Of a stretch of DNA of 6,990 nt, positions 1 to 5,274 are shown in pieces (the first letter of the stretch is position 1; each line of letters starts with the position of its first letter). The stretch comes from Alphaproteobacteria bacterium UBA6062. GTDB lineage: Bacteria; Pseudomonadota; Alphaproteobacteria; Sneathiellales; Sneathiellaceae. A model generated the notes under the pieces. That model was not told the DNA's origin. It saw only the letters and a list, made by a program, of their open reading frames with translations, and ran no database searches. The DNA is taken from contig DIYE01000177.1 of the NCBI GenBank assembly GCA_002428885.1, positions 1 to 6,990 on the forward strand. The letters run 5' to 3'. Made by a program: the position numbers and the translations under genes.

Positions 1-269
1 GGCCCGCCGCTGAAGCGGGTATTGGGAACAACAAAGCGGCGGGAATTGACCGAGATGGAAGACGCCTGATTACTGGCCCAGTGCCCCCGCAGCTGATTAC
101 CAAACTCAATAAGACGCGTATCAACCACATCCCCTGAAATCCTGGACACCGCCGAGGTAAAAATGACCTGGAAAAAGGGAATGCTGAACAGGGTCAGTAA
201 AACCGCCCAGAGGATCAACTGACCGACAAGGGACCGCGGCAGAAATTTCTTAAATGAACGCTTCCCCAT
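1..269 (-). CDS. Sensor histidine kinase, N-terminal fragment (partial)
   Basis: This is the first 89 codons of a protein that continues beyond the left edge of the window. Its ATG is at 269-267, 9 nt after the stop of the response regulator and in the same frame. A GAGG ribosome-binding site overlaps the regulator's stop region. The visible part has a short basic N-terminus (residues 1-12, with KRSFKKFLPRS) and one hydrophobic helix at about residues 17-39. After that comes the start of a periplasmic sensor region from about residue 44, which contains FGNQLRGHWASNQ. This is the usual layout of QseC/PhoQ/EnvZ-type kinases, where a second helix, HAMP, HisKA and HATPase domains follow. None of the catalytic domains is visible. 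The kinase call therefore rests on position directly after an OmpR-class regulator plus the membrane topology. The signal sensed cannot be read from this fragment. Confidence 0.75.
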   Translation of the reverse strand, partial: MGKRSFKKFLPRSLVGQLILWAVLLTLFSIPFFQVIFTSAVSRISGDVVDTRLIEFGNQLRGHWASNQASSISVNSRRFVVPNTRFSGG

Positions 270-278
270 CCCTCTGCC

Positions 279-950
279 TCAGTCATCGCCGAGAGTGAGG
301 CGGTATCCATAGCCGAGAATGGTTTCTATGGCGGCTTTTCCGAGCTTTCCGCGCAAACGACTGATAAAAACCGGAACCTCCTGAGCCGTTTTCACCAGAT
401 CTCCTTCAAAATTATGACGTACGAGATCTTCGGCGGATGTCGGGCCCGCATTGTTAATGGCAAGATAATGAAGGATGCGGTATTCGGTCGGGGTCAGCTT
501 GACGGGCGCACCGGCCATCCAGACTTTCAGGCTTTGACTGTCAATGCGCAGCTCCCCCCGCTCAATAACCGGCTTTTTGGTATTGGGGCCTGCGGAATTA
601 ACGACCCCCCTCACCCAGTCCAGCAGAAGCTCCAGATCAACCGGTTTCGTCAGGTAATTCGTTGCCCCGGCCCGGACGCCCTCTTTCATGTCACTGACAT
701 CTTTTCGCGATCCGGTGAGGACAATCACCGGCATTTCAAGACCGGCTTCCCGCCATCTGCGCAAAACACTAAACCCGTCCATTGTCGGCAGGCCGGGATC
801 CAGAATAACCGCGTTATAGGCTCCCTCAAGCCCCATTTCGAGAGCATCCTCACCATCCGCAGCCGTCTCCACGGCATAATTTTCTTCCCGCAGCATGGCG
901 GCGATTTGGGCCGAGAGCTCCTGATCATCTTCAACAATAAGAATGCGCAT
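279..950 (-). CDS. OmpR/PhoB-family response regulator
   Basis: A DNA-binding two-component response regulator of 223 residues, the usual length for this class. The receiver domain (about 1-118) has the acidic pocket E7-D8-D9, phosphoacceptor D51, the conserved Pro at D+4 (P55), switch Thr79 and Lys102 (TKP). The winged-helix domain (about 130-220) has the LTPTEYRIL segment, the recognition helix around FISRLRGKL and the terminal hairpin GYGYRL. It is cytoplasmic and should be phosphorylated by the kinase encoded just downstream. One oddity is Pro52 directly after the phosphoacceptor (LDPGLP), where a bulky hydrophobic residue is usual. The start at 950 sits 11 nt after the PepSY gene, and its best Shine-Dalgarno (AGAAGG) lies inside that gene's last codons, about 14 nt from the ATG, which is long. 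Closest in style to QseB/PhoP/PmrA regulators. The target genes are not known; the divergent envelope operon is an obvious candidate. Confidence 0.95.
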   Translation of the reverse strand: MRILIVEDDQELSAQIAAMLREENYAVETAADGEDALEMGLEGAYNAVILDPGLPTMDGFSVLRRWREAGLEMPVIVLTGSRKDVSDMKEGVRAGATNYLTKPVDLELLLDWVRGVVNSAGPNTKKPVIERGELRIDSQSLKVWMAGAPVKLTPTEYRILHYLAINNAGPTSAEDLVRHNFEGDLVKTAQEVPVFISRLRGKLGKAAIETILGYGYRLTLGDD

Positions 951-961
951 GATGTGATGGA

Positions 962-1282
962 TTACCTTCTTTTTCGCTTCTTCTTTTTACCGTTATCCCT
1001 GTCGCCGAGGGAATCTCCGATAACGCCTCCTGTTTCCGGATCTATATAGACAATAACAATCCTGTCGTTTTTCTTGAGAATCCGCACCTCAAAAATGGTC
1101 CGGCCATCGAATTCCCGGATATGGGTACTGAGGACGCGCCCCCGGTAATAAGGATTGTTTTTCAGGCGTGAGATCGTGGATTGTAGGTCCGCAGACGCAC
1201 CCCAAGCAGGTGCGGCGGGAACCGCCAAGGTCATGAAAACAAAGGCGAAAAAACTGATCAATCCTATCGGTATTAGCTTCAT
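962..1282 (-). CDS. Secreted PepSY-domain-like protein
   Basis: A small exported protein of 106 residues. A Sec signal peptide covers about residues 1-29 (hydrophobic core SFFAFVFMTLAV, likely cleavage near AWGA-S). The mature part has one PepSY-like unit at about 45-92, with the pattern RGRVLSTHIREFDGRTIFEV followed by a beta hairpin and YIDPETGGVIG. That ending is typical of the family (YVDAxTGEVL). PepSY proteins are often the first gene of operons with an OmpR-class regulator and its kinase, as here, and are thought to modulate periplasmic proteases or sensor kinases. The C-terminus is strongly basic (residues 99-106, KKKKRKRR), which could contact phospholipid, LPS or wall polymers. The same purine-rich codons carry the next gene's ribosome-binding site. 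The start at 1282 has only a weak Shine-Dalgarno, so low or near-leaderless expression is possible. Confidence 0.85.
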   Translation of the reverse strand: MKLIPIGLISFFAFVFMTLAVPAAPAWGASADLQSTISRLKNNPYYRGRVLSTHIREFDGRTIFEVRILKKNDRIVIVYIDPETGGVIGDSLGDRDNGKKKKRKRR

Positions 1283-1295
1283 AAAAACACTTTAT

Positions 1296-1344
1296 ATTTT
1301 AATGCCTTAAGGTGAAATATCACGCCTGTTATGTGATTTTAATG
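1296..1344. repeat. Direct repeat pair ATTTTAATG, candidate operator half-sites
   Basis: The 9-mer ATTTTAATG occurs at 1296-1304 and again at 1336-1344, exactly 40 bp apart, close to four helical turns. The second copy lies just upstream of the candidate -35 TTGAAC and the first overlaps the candidate minus-strand promoter. OmpR-class regulators bind direct repeats, so these could be contact sites, but chance recurrence in AT-rich DNA is possible. The role is inferred only. Confidence 0.3.
1312..1323. promoter_or_regulatory. Small inverted repeat GTGA-N4-TCAC
   Basis: GTGA at 1312-1315 and TCAC at 1320-1323 form a perfect dyad with a 4-nt centre (AATA). It lies about 30 bp upstream of the PepSY start. 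The spacing is 2 nt shorter than in CRP or FNR sites, so it is not a standard site for those proteins. It may be an operator for another dimeric regulator, or chance. Confidence 0.25.
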
Positions 1345-1446
1345 TGGTTGAACAAAAAATAACAGGGCCAGCATATCACTGAAAACAGAAAGCACGCATT
1401 TTCCATTCACGGACAGCAGACCTGTCTATGAAATGGAGAATGAACC

Positions 1447-2046
1447 ATGAAAAATACAGTCGCCAAAGCTCTTTTCATTGCCGCACTGACCAGCGCCTCC
1501 GCTTTTGCGGCACCCGCTCAGGCAGACAGAAACTCATACGACCGTAACTGGAACCATCACATTCCTAATAACTATGTCGATCAGTACAGCAAAAGGTTCA
1601 CTGTTGTTTCTCATGAAACACTCAGCATCGCCGTCAAACAGAAAGTCCGCAACCGGACACTGCCGCTTCGCAAGATGTTCGGGCTGAACAGAAATCATAC
1701 CGGTCAAAGCATTGAAAAAATTGTCGTCTATGTGAAACCGACCCACCGCAAAGCAAAATTGCGGCTGATTGCCAATGGCCGGGTCGTTGACCGGGTCACC
1801 GTCAGAAACAACCGAGCTGTGGTTCTGGATCCAAACCGCCATTTGAAAATCGGACATAATCTATCGAACCTGAAGCTCGAGGTGGACGGTAAAGTCCATA
1901 TTCGGCGGATTAATATGGAGCTATACGAGAAACGCCCCCGCTATGTAGCTCATCGCGGCTATCAGAAATCAAACGCCTACGACCCGGTCCGGCTGCATAA
2001 GGATCTCGCCAGAAATCTTCGGATCATTTTCTCCAAAAGCATGTGA
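1447..2046 (+). CDS. Secreted basic beta-rich protein, function unknown
   Basis: First gene of the plus-strand operon, 199 residues. A Sec signal peptide spans residues 1-26, with likely cleavage after APAQA before DRN. There is no Cys at the cleavage site, so it should be a soluble periplasmic or secreted protein. The mature chain is rich in Arg, Lys, His and Asn. The segment at about 88-160 alternates short hydrophobic strands (KIVVYVKP, KLRLIANGRVVDRVTV, AVVLDP, LKLEVDGKVHIRRINMELY), suggesting a compact beta-sandwich, perhaps a ligand- or polymer-binding module. The C-terminal 40 residues look helical and basic. No known domain was recognised. The start is supported by GGAGA 7 nt upstream and by the signal peptide. 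The neighbours suggest an envelope role, but no specific function is proposed. Confidence 0.8.
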   Translation: MKNTVAKALFIAALTSASAFAAPAQADRNSYDRNWNHHIPNNYVDQYSKRFTVVSHETLSIAVKQKVRNRTLPLRKMFGLNRNHTGQSIEKIVVYVKPTHRKAKLRLIANGRVVDRVTVRNNRAVVLDPNRHLKIGHNLSNLKLEVDGKVHIRRINMELYEKRPRYVAHRGYQKSNAYDPVRLHKDLARNLRIIFSKSM

Positions 2047-2099
2047 CACCCAGGATCAGGATCCTGAACAACCAGCGCGTTCCCGCAACCTCATCAGAC

Positions 2100-2104
2100 A
2101 GGAG
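2100..2104 (+). promoter_or_regulatory. Ribosome-binding site that decides the glycine-zipper gene start
   Basis: AGGAG stands 7 nt before the ATG at 2112. The reading frame stays open upstream to 2043, but the upstream start would place 23 non-hydrophobic residues before a clear signal peptide and has no comparable ribosome-binding site. The start at 2112 is therefore preferred. Confidence 0.85.
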
Positions 2105-2111
2105 TTCCATC

Positions 2112-2810
2112 ATGTCTATTCAACAGCTTTCCGCCCGGACAGTGTCCATTGGTATCCTGGTCTTCGGCCTGGCACTGACACTACAGCCAGGTAAAGCCGA
2201 GGCAGATCCCTGGAAGGGTCACGGCTATCACCATATGTCGTATGACCATTGGGAATGGCAGAGGAACAGGGATTACTGGCGCGCCAAACGGGAGCGTAAG
2301 CGCGAACGCCGCCTCGCCCGTCTCGAGCGGGAAAGACGCTGGCGTCAGCGGGAAAGGGAACGCCGCTGGCACAATCGCCACAACAGAAATCACAACCAGT
2401 ATCAAAGTATCGGATTTGACAATCAGACCATTGGGGGTGTGATCGGCGGCTTACTAGGGGGGCTGGCCGGAACTCAGGTGGGGAAGGGTTCCGGCCGGGT
2501 CGCCGCCACAATCGGCGGGACGATCCTGGGCGCCGTGCTTGGCAGCCATGTTGCCCGCAATATGGAGGAGAAGGATCACCAGGCGGCCAATGATGTTCTC
2601 GAACGGACCCGCACCGGCGAGACCAGCAGCTGGAAAAATCCGGACACGGGTACCCAGATCAGCATGACCCCGGAACGGACCTTCAAATCCGCCGATAACC
2701 GCGACTGCCGGGATTACTCCATGTGGGTGTTTATCGACGGTTATGAAGAAGAGGTGAAGGGCACAGCCTGCCGGACCTCAAACGGGAAATGGGTTCCCGT
2801 CAAAAGCTGA
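2112..2810 (+). CDS. Glycine-zipper 2TM surface-antigen-like protein
   Basis: An exported protein of 232 residues. The signal peptide is residues 1-31 (core SIGILVFGLALTL, end KAEA-DPW). A His/Trp/Arg-rich stretch at about 33-95 follows, including a run of RER repeats at 57-86 likely to form a highly charged helix. A glycine-zipper hairpin at about 107-146 (IGGVIGGLLGGLAGTQVGKG, then AATIGGTILGAVLG) has the Rickettsia 17-kDa surface antigen pattern. The C-terminal domain at 150-232 has the family's paired cysteines (C199, C220) in the contexts NRDCRDY and GTACRTSNGKWVPV. Family members are usually outer-membrane lipoproteins. This one has no lipobox Cys, so its anchoring would depend on the zipper itself. 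Glycine zippers insert in or perturb membranes, and relatives affect outer-membrane integrity. A role as the outer-membrane end of the operon's complex is an inference. Confidence 0.88.
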   Translation: MSIQQLSARTVSIGILVFGLALTLQPGKAEADPWKGHGYHHMSYDHWEWQRNRDYWRAKRERKRERRLARLERERRWRQRERERRWHNRHNRNHNQYQSIGFDNQTIGGVIGGLLGGLAGTQVGKGSGRVAATIGGTILGAVLGSHVARNMEEKDHQAANDVLERTRTGETSSWKNPDTGTQISMTPERTFKSADNRDCRDYSMWVFIDGYEEEVKGTACRTSNGKWVPVKS

Positions 2811-2834
2811 CGGATCATCCTTGGGAGCATCACA

Positions 2835-3644
2835 ATGAGAAAACGCCTCTATATCAGAACCGCCTCTGAGCTTCTTCTGACCGGCTTTTGCCTGTTGCTC
2901 TTCTGCACCGTCCTGCTCGGGCTCTCCGTCAGGACAGCCGGTGCGGTGACCAGCGAAGAAAAATTCTCGCTTCTTGCCTCCGACATCGTAGCGGATCTGC
3001 ATAAAACCGATGTGAATGCCCTGAAAGCGCGGGACGGATATCTCAAACCAAGGGTTGCCGTCCTGCCGCTAAAAGCCAAGGAAGGCACCCTTTCAGAGAC
3101 TGAGGCGGCCCTTTTTAACCGACAGTTTGAAGCGGCTCTGCTGGAGAAGGCCAGCGGTCAGTTTGTCATTGTCTCCCGCCAGGCTCTCCCGCAGATCCTC
3201 GCTGAAGGAACCCGCTCCCTAAAGGGTGATGATGCGCTTCACCGTCTCTCTGAAATGAATGAGAACAGCCGGGCGGATATCCTGATTATCGGCGCCTCCT
3301 ATAAAGAGGGTCGCTCCGTCGCCATCAGCTATCAGGCGCTGGCCGTGGAAAGCGGAACTTTACTCGGGGCAACCCGCACCCTTCATATGCCGCCTTCATC
3401 CCTGCGGATCGCCGCCATTTCCGACCGGCAGGTAGATCCTGACCATCGCAGCCGCAAAGAGGAAATCGTTCTGGAGGCGGAAGGATTGCTGACAGACCTG
3501 GGATATGAGCCCGGTCCTGTTGACGGAATTATCACGGAACAGACACGCCGCGCCCTTTCCGATTATCAGCGGGATTCCGCCCTGCCGGTGAACGGACGGC
3601 TGACCCGTGCCGTCGTCATGAATATGCGCCGGGACAGAAGGTAA
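2835..3644 (+). CDS. LpoB/FlgO/CsgG-like protein with peptidoglycan-binding domain
   Basis: An exported protein of 269 residues. A hydrophobic segment at 12-36, after a basic N-terminus, ends in RTAGA-V and can act as signal peptide or anchor. Residues about 45-185 show the FlgO/LpoB/CsgG N-domain pattern: strand RVAVLPLK (73-80), helix with FNRQFEAALLEK, strand FVIVSRQALPQILAEG, then ADILIIGASYKEG and a strand pair ending VESGTLLGATRTL. Residues about 208-266 form a PG_binding_1 module, with EAEGLLTDLGYEPGPVDGII, TRRALSDYQRDSALPVNGRL. LpoB-type domains activate peptidoglycan synthases and FlgO/CsgG members sit at the outer membrane, while PG_binding_1 holds wall glycans, so this protein probably contacts the wall and recruits partners. 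GGGAG lies 7 nt before the ATG. No lipobox was found: Cys19 and Cys24 fall inside the hydrophobic core. Confidence 0.82.
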   Translation: MRKRLYIRTASELLLTGFCLLLFCTVLLGLSVRTAGAVTSEEKFSLLASDIVADLHKTDVNALKARDGYLKPRVAVLPLKAKEGTLSETEAALFNRQFEAALLEKASGQFVIVSRQALPQILAEGTRSLKGDDALHRLSEMNENSRADILIIGASYKEGRSVAISYQALAVESGTLLGATRTLHMPPSSLRIAAISDRQVDPDHRSRKEEIVLEAEGLLTDLGYEPGPVDGIITEQTRRALSDYQRDSALPVNGRLTRAVVMNMRRDRR

Positions 3645-3649
3645 GGAGG
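3642..3649 (+). promoter_or_regulatory. Near-perfect Shine-Dalgarno overlapping a stop codon
   Basis: TAAGGAGG includes the TAA stop of the preceding gene and lies 5 nt before the ATG at 3655. It settles that start over the in-frame ATG at 3706 and implies tight translational coupling. Confidence 0.85.
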
Positions 3650-3654
3650 CCGCC

Positions 3655-4134
3655 ATGTCACGCAGCAGATCCTATATCGCTCACGAAACAGGTCCTGAAA
3701 GCGCCATGACCGAGGTCGCACTGGCGCTGGCCATGGGCATCTTCAGCATTATGGTGCTCGCCATGATCTCCATGGGGATCAGCCCTGCGGAATCAATCCC
3801 GAAAACCGCCGAGCAGGACCCGCAATCCATCGAGGCCCTGGTGGTTTCCGGCAGCAAGAGCCAGCAGGATGGTACTGCCAGTCTGGAACAGACGGACCTG
3901 ATCGTGGTTTTCCACCAGGGCCGCTTCTTCAATGACCGGCTGAAAGCCATTTCCGCCCGCTCGGTTTCCGAAAAGGCGCGGGCCAAAAACAGCCGGGTCA
4001 TTCTGGCCATCGATTCCCGGGCATCGCTGGAGCAGGTGCTGGAGGCGCGCCGTCATTTCCCGACGGACAATCTCATCATCACCCGGCTGGATCAGGCCTG
4101 GATTGATCGCCTCTCAAGCGAGGTGAAGCCATGA
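3655..4134 (+). CDS. Single-helix ExbD/TolR/MotB-like inner-membrane protein
   Basis: A 159-residue protein with a short cytoplasmic N-terminus, one transmembrane helix at about 19-41 and a periplasmic tail. No database family was recognised with certainty, but the layout matches ExbD/TolR. The helix opens with AMTEVALALAMG, placing acidic Glu20 at its cytoplasmic edge, roughly where ExbD, TolR and MotB carry their proton-binding Asp. After a low-complexity linker (45-78), the periplasmic part runs strand DLIVVFHQGRFFND, helix, strand SRVILAIDSRA, helix SLEQVLEARRHF and strand NLIITRL. That is the beta-alpha-beta order of the ExbD periplasmic domain. It would pair with the channel-like protein at 6613. 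Its stop overlaps the transglycosylase start (ATGA), which implies coupled synthesis. The alternative is a plain anchored scaffold protein. The stator-like role is inferred. Confidence 0.6.
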   Translation: MSRSRSYIAHETGPESAMTEVALALAMGIFSIMVLAMISMGISPAESIPKTAEQDPQSIEALVVSGSKSQQDGTASLEQTDLIVVFHQGRFFNDRLKAISARSVSEKARAKNSRVILAIDSRASLEQVLEARRHFPTDNLIITRLDQAWIDRLSSEVKP

Positions 4135-4676
4135 GATATATCATCCTCATCGCCCTTGGCCTACTCGCCGTCAGTATGCTGATGATCAATCTTGGCACGG
4201 CACAGGCTGCCTCTTATTCAAGGGCCCATATCAAGCATCTGGTCGCGGAGGAAGCCATTAACCTCCGGGTGCCCATCTCGCTGGCCCTCGCGGTTGCCCA
4301 TGCGGAATCCTACTTCAACGCAAAAGCCGAAAGCCATGTGGGCGCCCGCGGCGTGATGCAGATCATGCCGGCAACCGCCCGTCACGAATATGGTCTGCAT
4401 CCGGACCGGCTCTGGGATCCGCGGATCAATGTGCGGGTCGGCCTGCATTTTCTGGGTCGGCTGATCCGCCAGTATGACGGGCGCGTTGACCTGGCCCTGT
4501 CCTGGTATAACGGCGGTTCCGCCGTCGGTACCGGCCGACGGGCCCGGGTCATTCCGGCCACCCGAAAGTATGTAAACCGCGTTCTGAAACTTCAGAAAAA
4601 ATACCGCCGCGAACTGATGAGCGGCACCTTCCCCCATAACCCGAAACCCAGCTTTTCAAGCGTGATGAACAGCTGA
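4131..4676 (+). CDS. Lytic transglycosylase, SLT domain (GH23-like)
   Basis: An exported murein-cleaving enzyme of 181 residues. It cuts the MurNAc-GlcNAc beta-1,4 bond and leaves 1,6-anhydro-MurNAc ends. The signal peptide or anchor is residues 1-26 (ending GTAQA-A). The SLT domain fills about 32-155. Catalytic Glu59 sits in VAHAESYFNAKA, followed by the glycine-rich GARGVMQIMPATA (71-83), WDPRINVRVGLHFLGRL (95-111), ALSWYNGG (122-129) and a closing YVNRVLKL helix. All the family's main motifs are present, so it should be active. It is short, being essentially the bare domain, as in specialised transglycosylases of secretion, conjugation and flagellar systems that open local holes in the wall. 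Its ATGA overlap with the ExbD-like gene and GAGG site 7 nt upstream suggest the two proteins are made together. The C-terminal 20 residues are Pro/Ser-rich and lack a known domain. Confidence 0.95.
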   Translation: MRYIILIALGLLAVSMLMINLGTAQAASYSRAHIKHLVAEEAINLRVPISLALAVAHAESYFNAKAESHVGARGVMQIMPATARHEYGLHPDRLWDPRINVRVGLHFLGRLIRQYDGRVDLALSWYNGGSAVGTGRRARVIPATRKYVNRVLKLQKKYRRELMSGTFPHNPKPSFSSVMNS

Positions 4677-4693
4677 CAAGAGAGGAGATAACC

Positions 4694-5263
4694 ATGCTAT
4701 CCTTGAAGAAAAACACTGTAAGTCGGATGGTCATTCTCGGACTGGCCGGAGTGACGCTGACCGGATGCCTGACCACCGGCAATCCATCGACCAAACCGGC
4801 CGAAATCGCCGAATACCGGCAAGCCCGCTTCCAGGAAATGACCGGCCTGCAGAATTATCAGGACTGCCGCCGGGAAGCCCTGCAGCTCAGCGATCAGGCA
4901 CGGGTGCAGAAATCACCCGGCGGTTACCTGACCAGCGCCCAGGTCGCCGAAAAATGCCTGGTGGGCGTTGCAGCCCATGAACATGTGGTGCCGGTCGATG
5001 AGCGCCTGCGGCTGCACAGCATCGCCGTTCTCAACTATGTGCGGGCCGGTGATATCGCCGCCGCCAACACGGCTTTTGAAAAGCTGAAGCGCGCCCATCC
5101 CGAAAAAGACCTGTATTTCGCGGACGGCACCTCTTTCATCAAAACGATGGAAGCCTTCCTCAAGCGCACTGACAAGCAGAGCTTCGGCGAGTTTGTCGCC
5201 CTCAACGTCAATCGCGACGTGAAGCGGGAGATGCGCCGCATCAACCACTGGAAAACCAACTAG
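4694..5263 (+). CDS. Outer-membrane lipoprotein, TPR-like, function unknown
   Basis: A lipoprotein of 189 residues. The signal peptide ends in the lipobox LTGC with Cys25 as the lipidated residue. The next residue is Leu, not Asp, so Lol sorting to the outer membrane is expected. The mature chain is helical. Residues about 104-155 resemble one and a half TPR units (LRLHSIAVLNYVRAGDIAAANTAFEKLKRAHP as two helices), and two further cysteines (C58, C88) could form a disulfide. The C-terminus is basic. A strong AGAGGAG site stands 6 nt before the ATG. No named family was recognised. In the operon it could tether the periplasmic complex to the outer membrane, much as the Pal, PilF or TPR partners of other envelope machines do; this is inferred from position and lipidation. 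Confidence 0.8.
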   Translation: MLSLKKNTVSRMVILGLAGVTLTGCLTTGNPSTKPAEIAEYRQARFQEMTGLQNYQDCRREALQLSDQARVQKSPGGYLTSAQVAEKCLVGVAAHEHVVPVDERLRLHSIAVLNYVRAGDIAAANTAFEKLKRAHPEKDLYFADGTSFIKTMEAFLKRTDKQSFGEFVALNVNRDVKREMRRINHWKTN

Positions 5264-5274
5264 GAGAGGCGGAT

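Larger units (their letters stand above)
1283..1446. promoter_or_regulatory. Divergent intergenic control region
   Basis: This AT-rich 164-bp stretch separates the minus-strand PepSY/two-component operon from the plus-strand envelope operon, so it must hold both promoters unless transcription comes from outside. A weak plus-strand candidate has -35 TTGAAC at 1348-1353 and a poor -10 CATATC at 1372-1377. A weak minus-strand candidate has -10 TATAAA at 1296-1291. Neither matches a sigma-70 consensus well at both elements, which fits regulated promoters needing an activator. Two short repeat structures inside it are listed separately. The plus-strand gene has a clear ribosome-binding site, GGAGA at 1435-1439. 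Confidence 0.55.

Noticed and set aside
414..1049. Long plus-strand open frame opposite the regulator
   Set aside because: It lies antisense to the well-supported response regulator and PepSY genes, and its translation has no domain, signal peptide or plausible ribosome-binding site.
1299..1310. TTAA-TGCC-TTAA as a CtrA site
   Set aside because: The CtrA consensus needs a 7-nt spacer between the TTAA halves; this one has 4.
1312..1323. GTGA-N4-TCAC as a CRP or FNR site
   Set aside because: CRP and FNR sites have 6 nt between TGA and TCA; here there are 4, and the outer bases do not match.
2051..2066. CAGGATCCTG palindrome as a terminator or attenuator
   Set aside because: The perfect palindrome is 10 bp with no loop space and no following T run, so it cannot be a rho-independent terminator.
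2043..2111. Longer start for the glycine-zipper gene at 2043
   Set aside because: It would add 23 polar residues before a clear signal peptide, and it lacks the good ribosome-binding site seen before 2112.
4218..4637. Minus-strand open frame opposite the transglycosylase
   Set aside because: It is a shadow of the SLT gene, whose motifs are complete on the plus strand.
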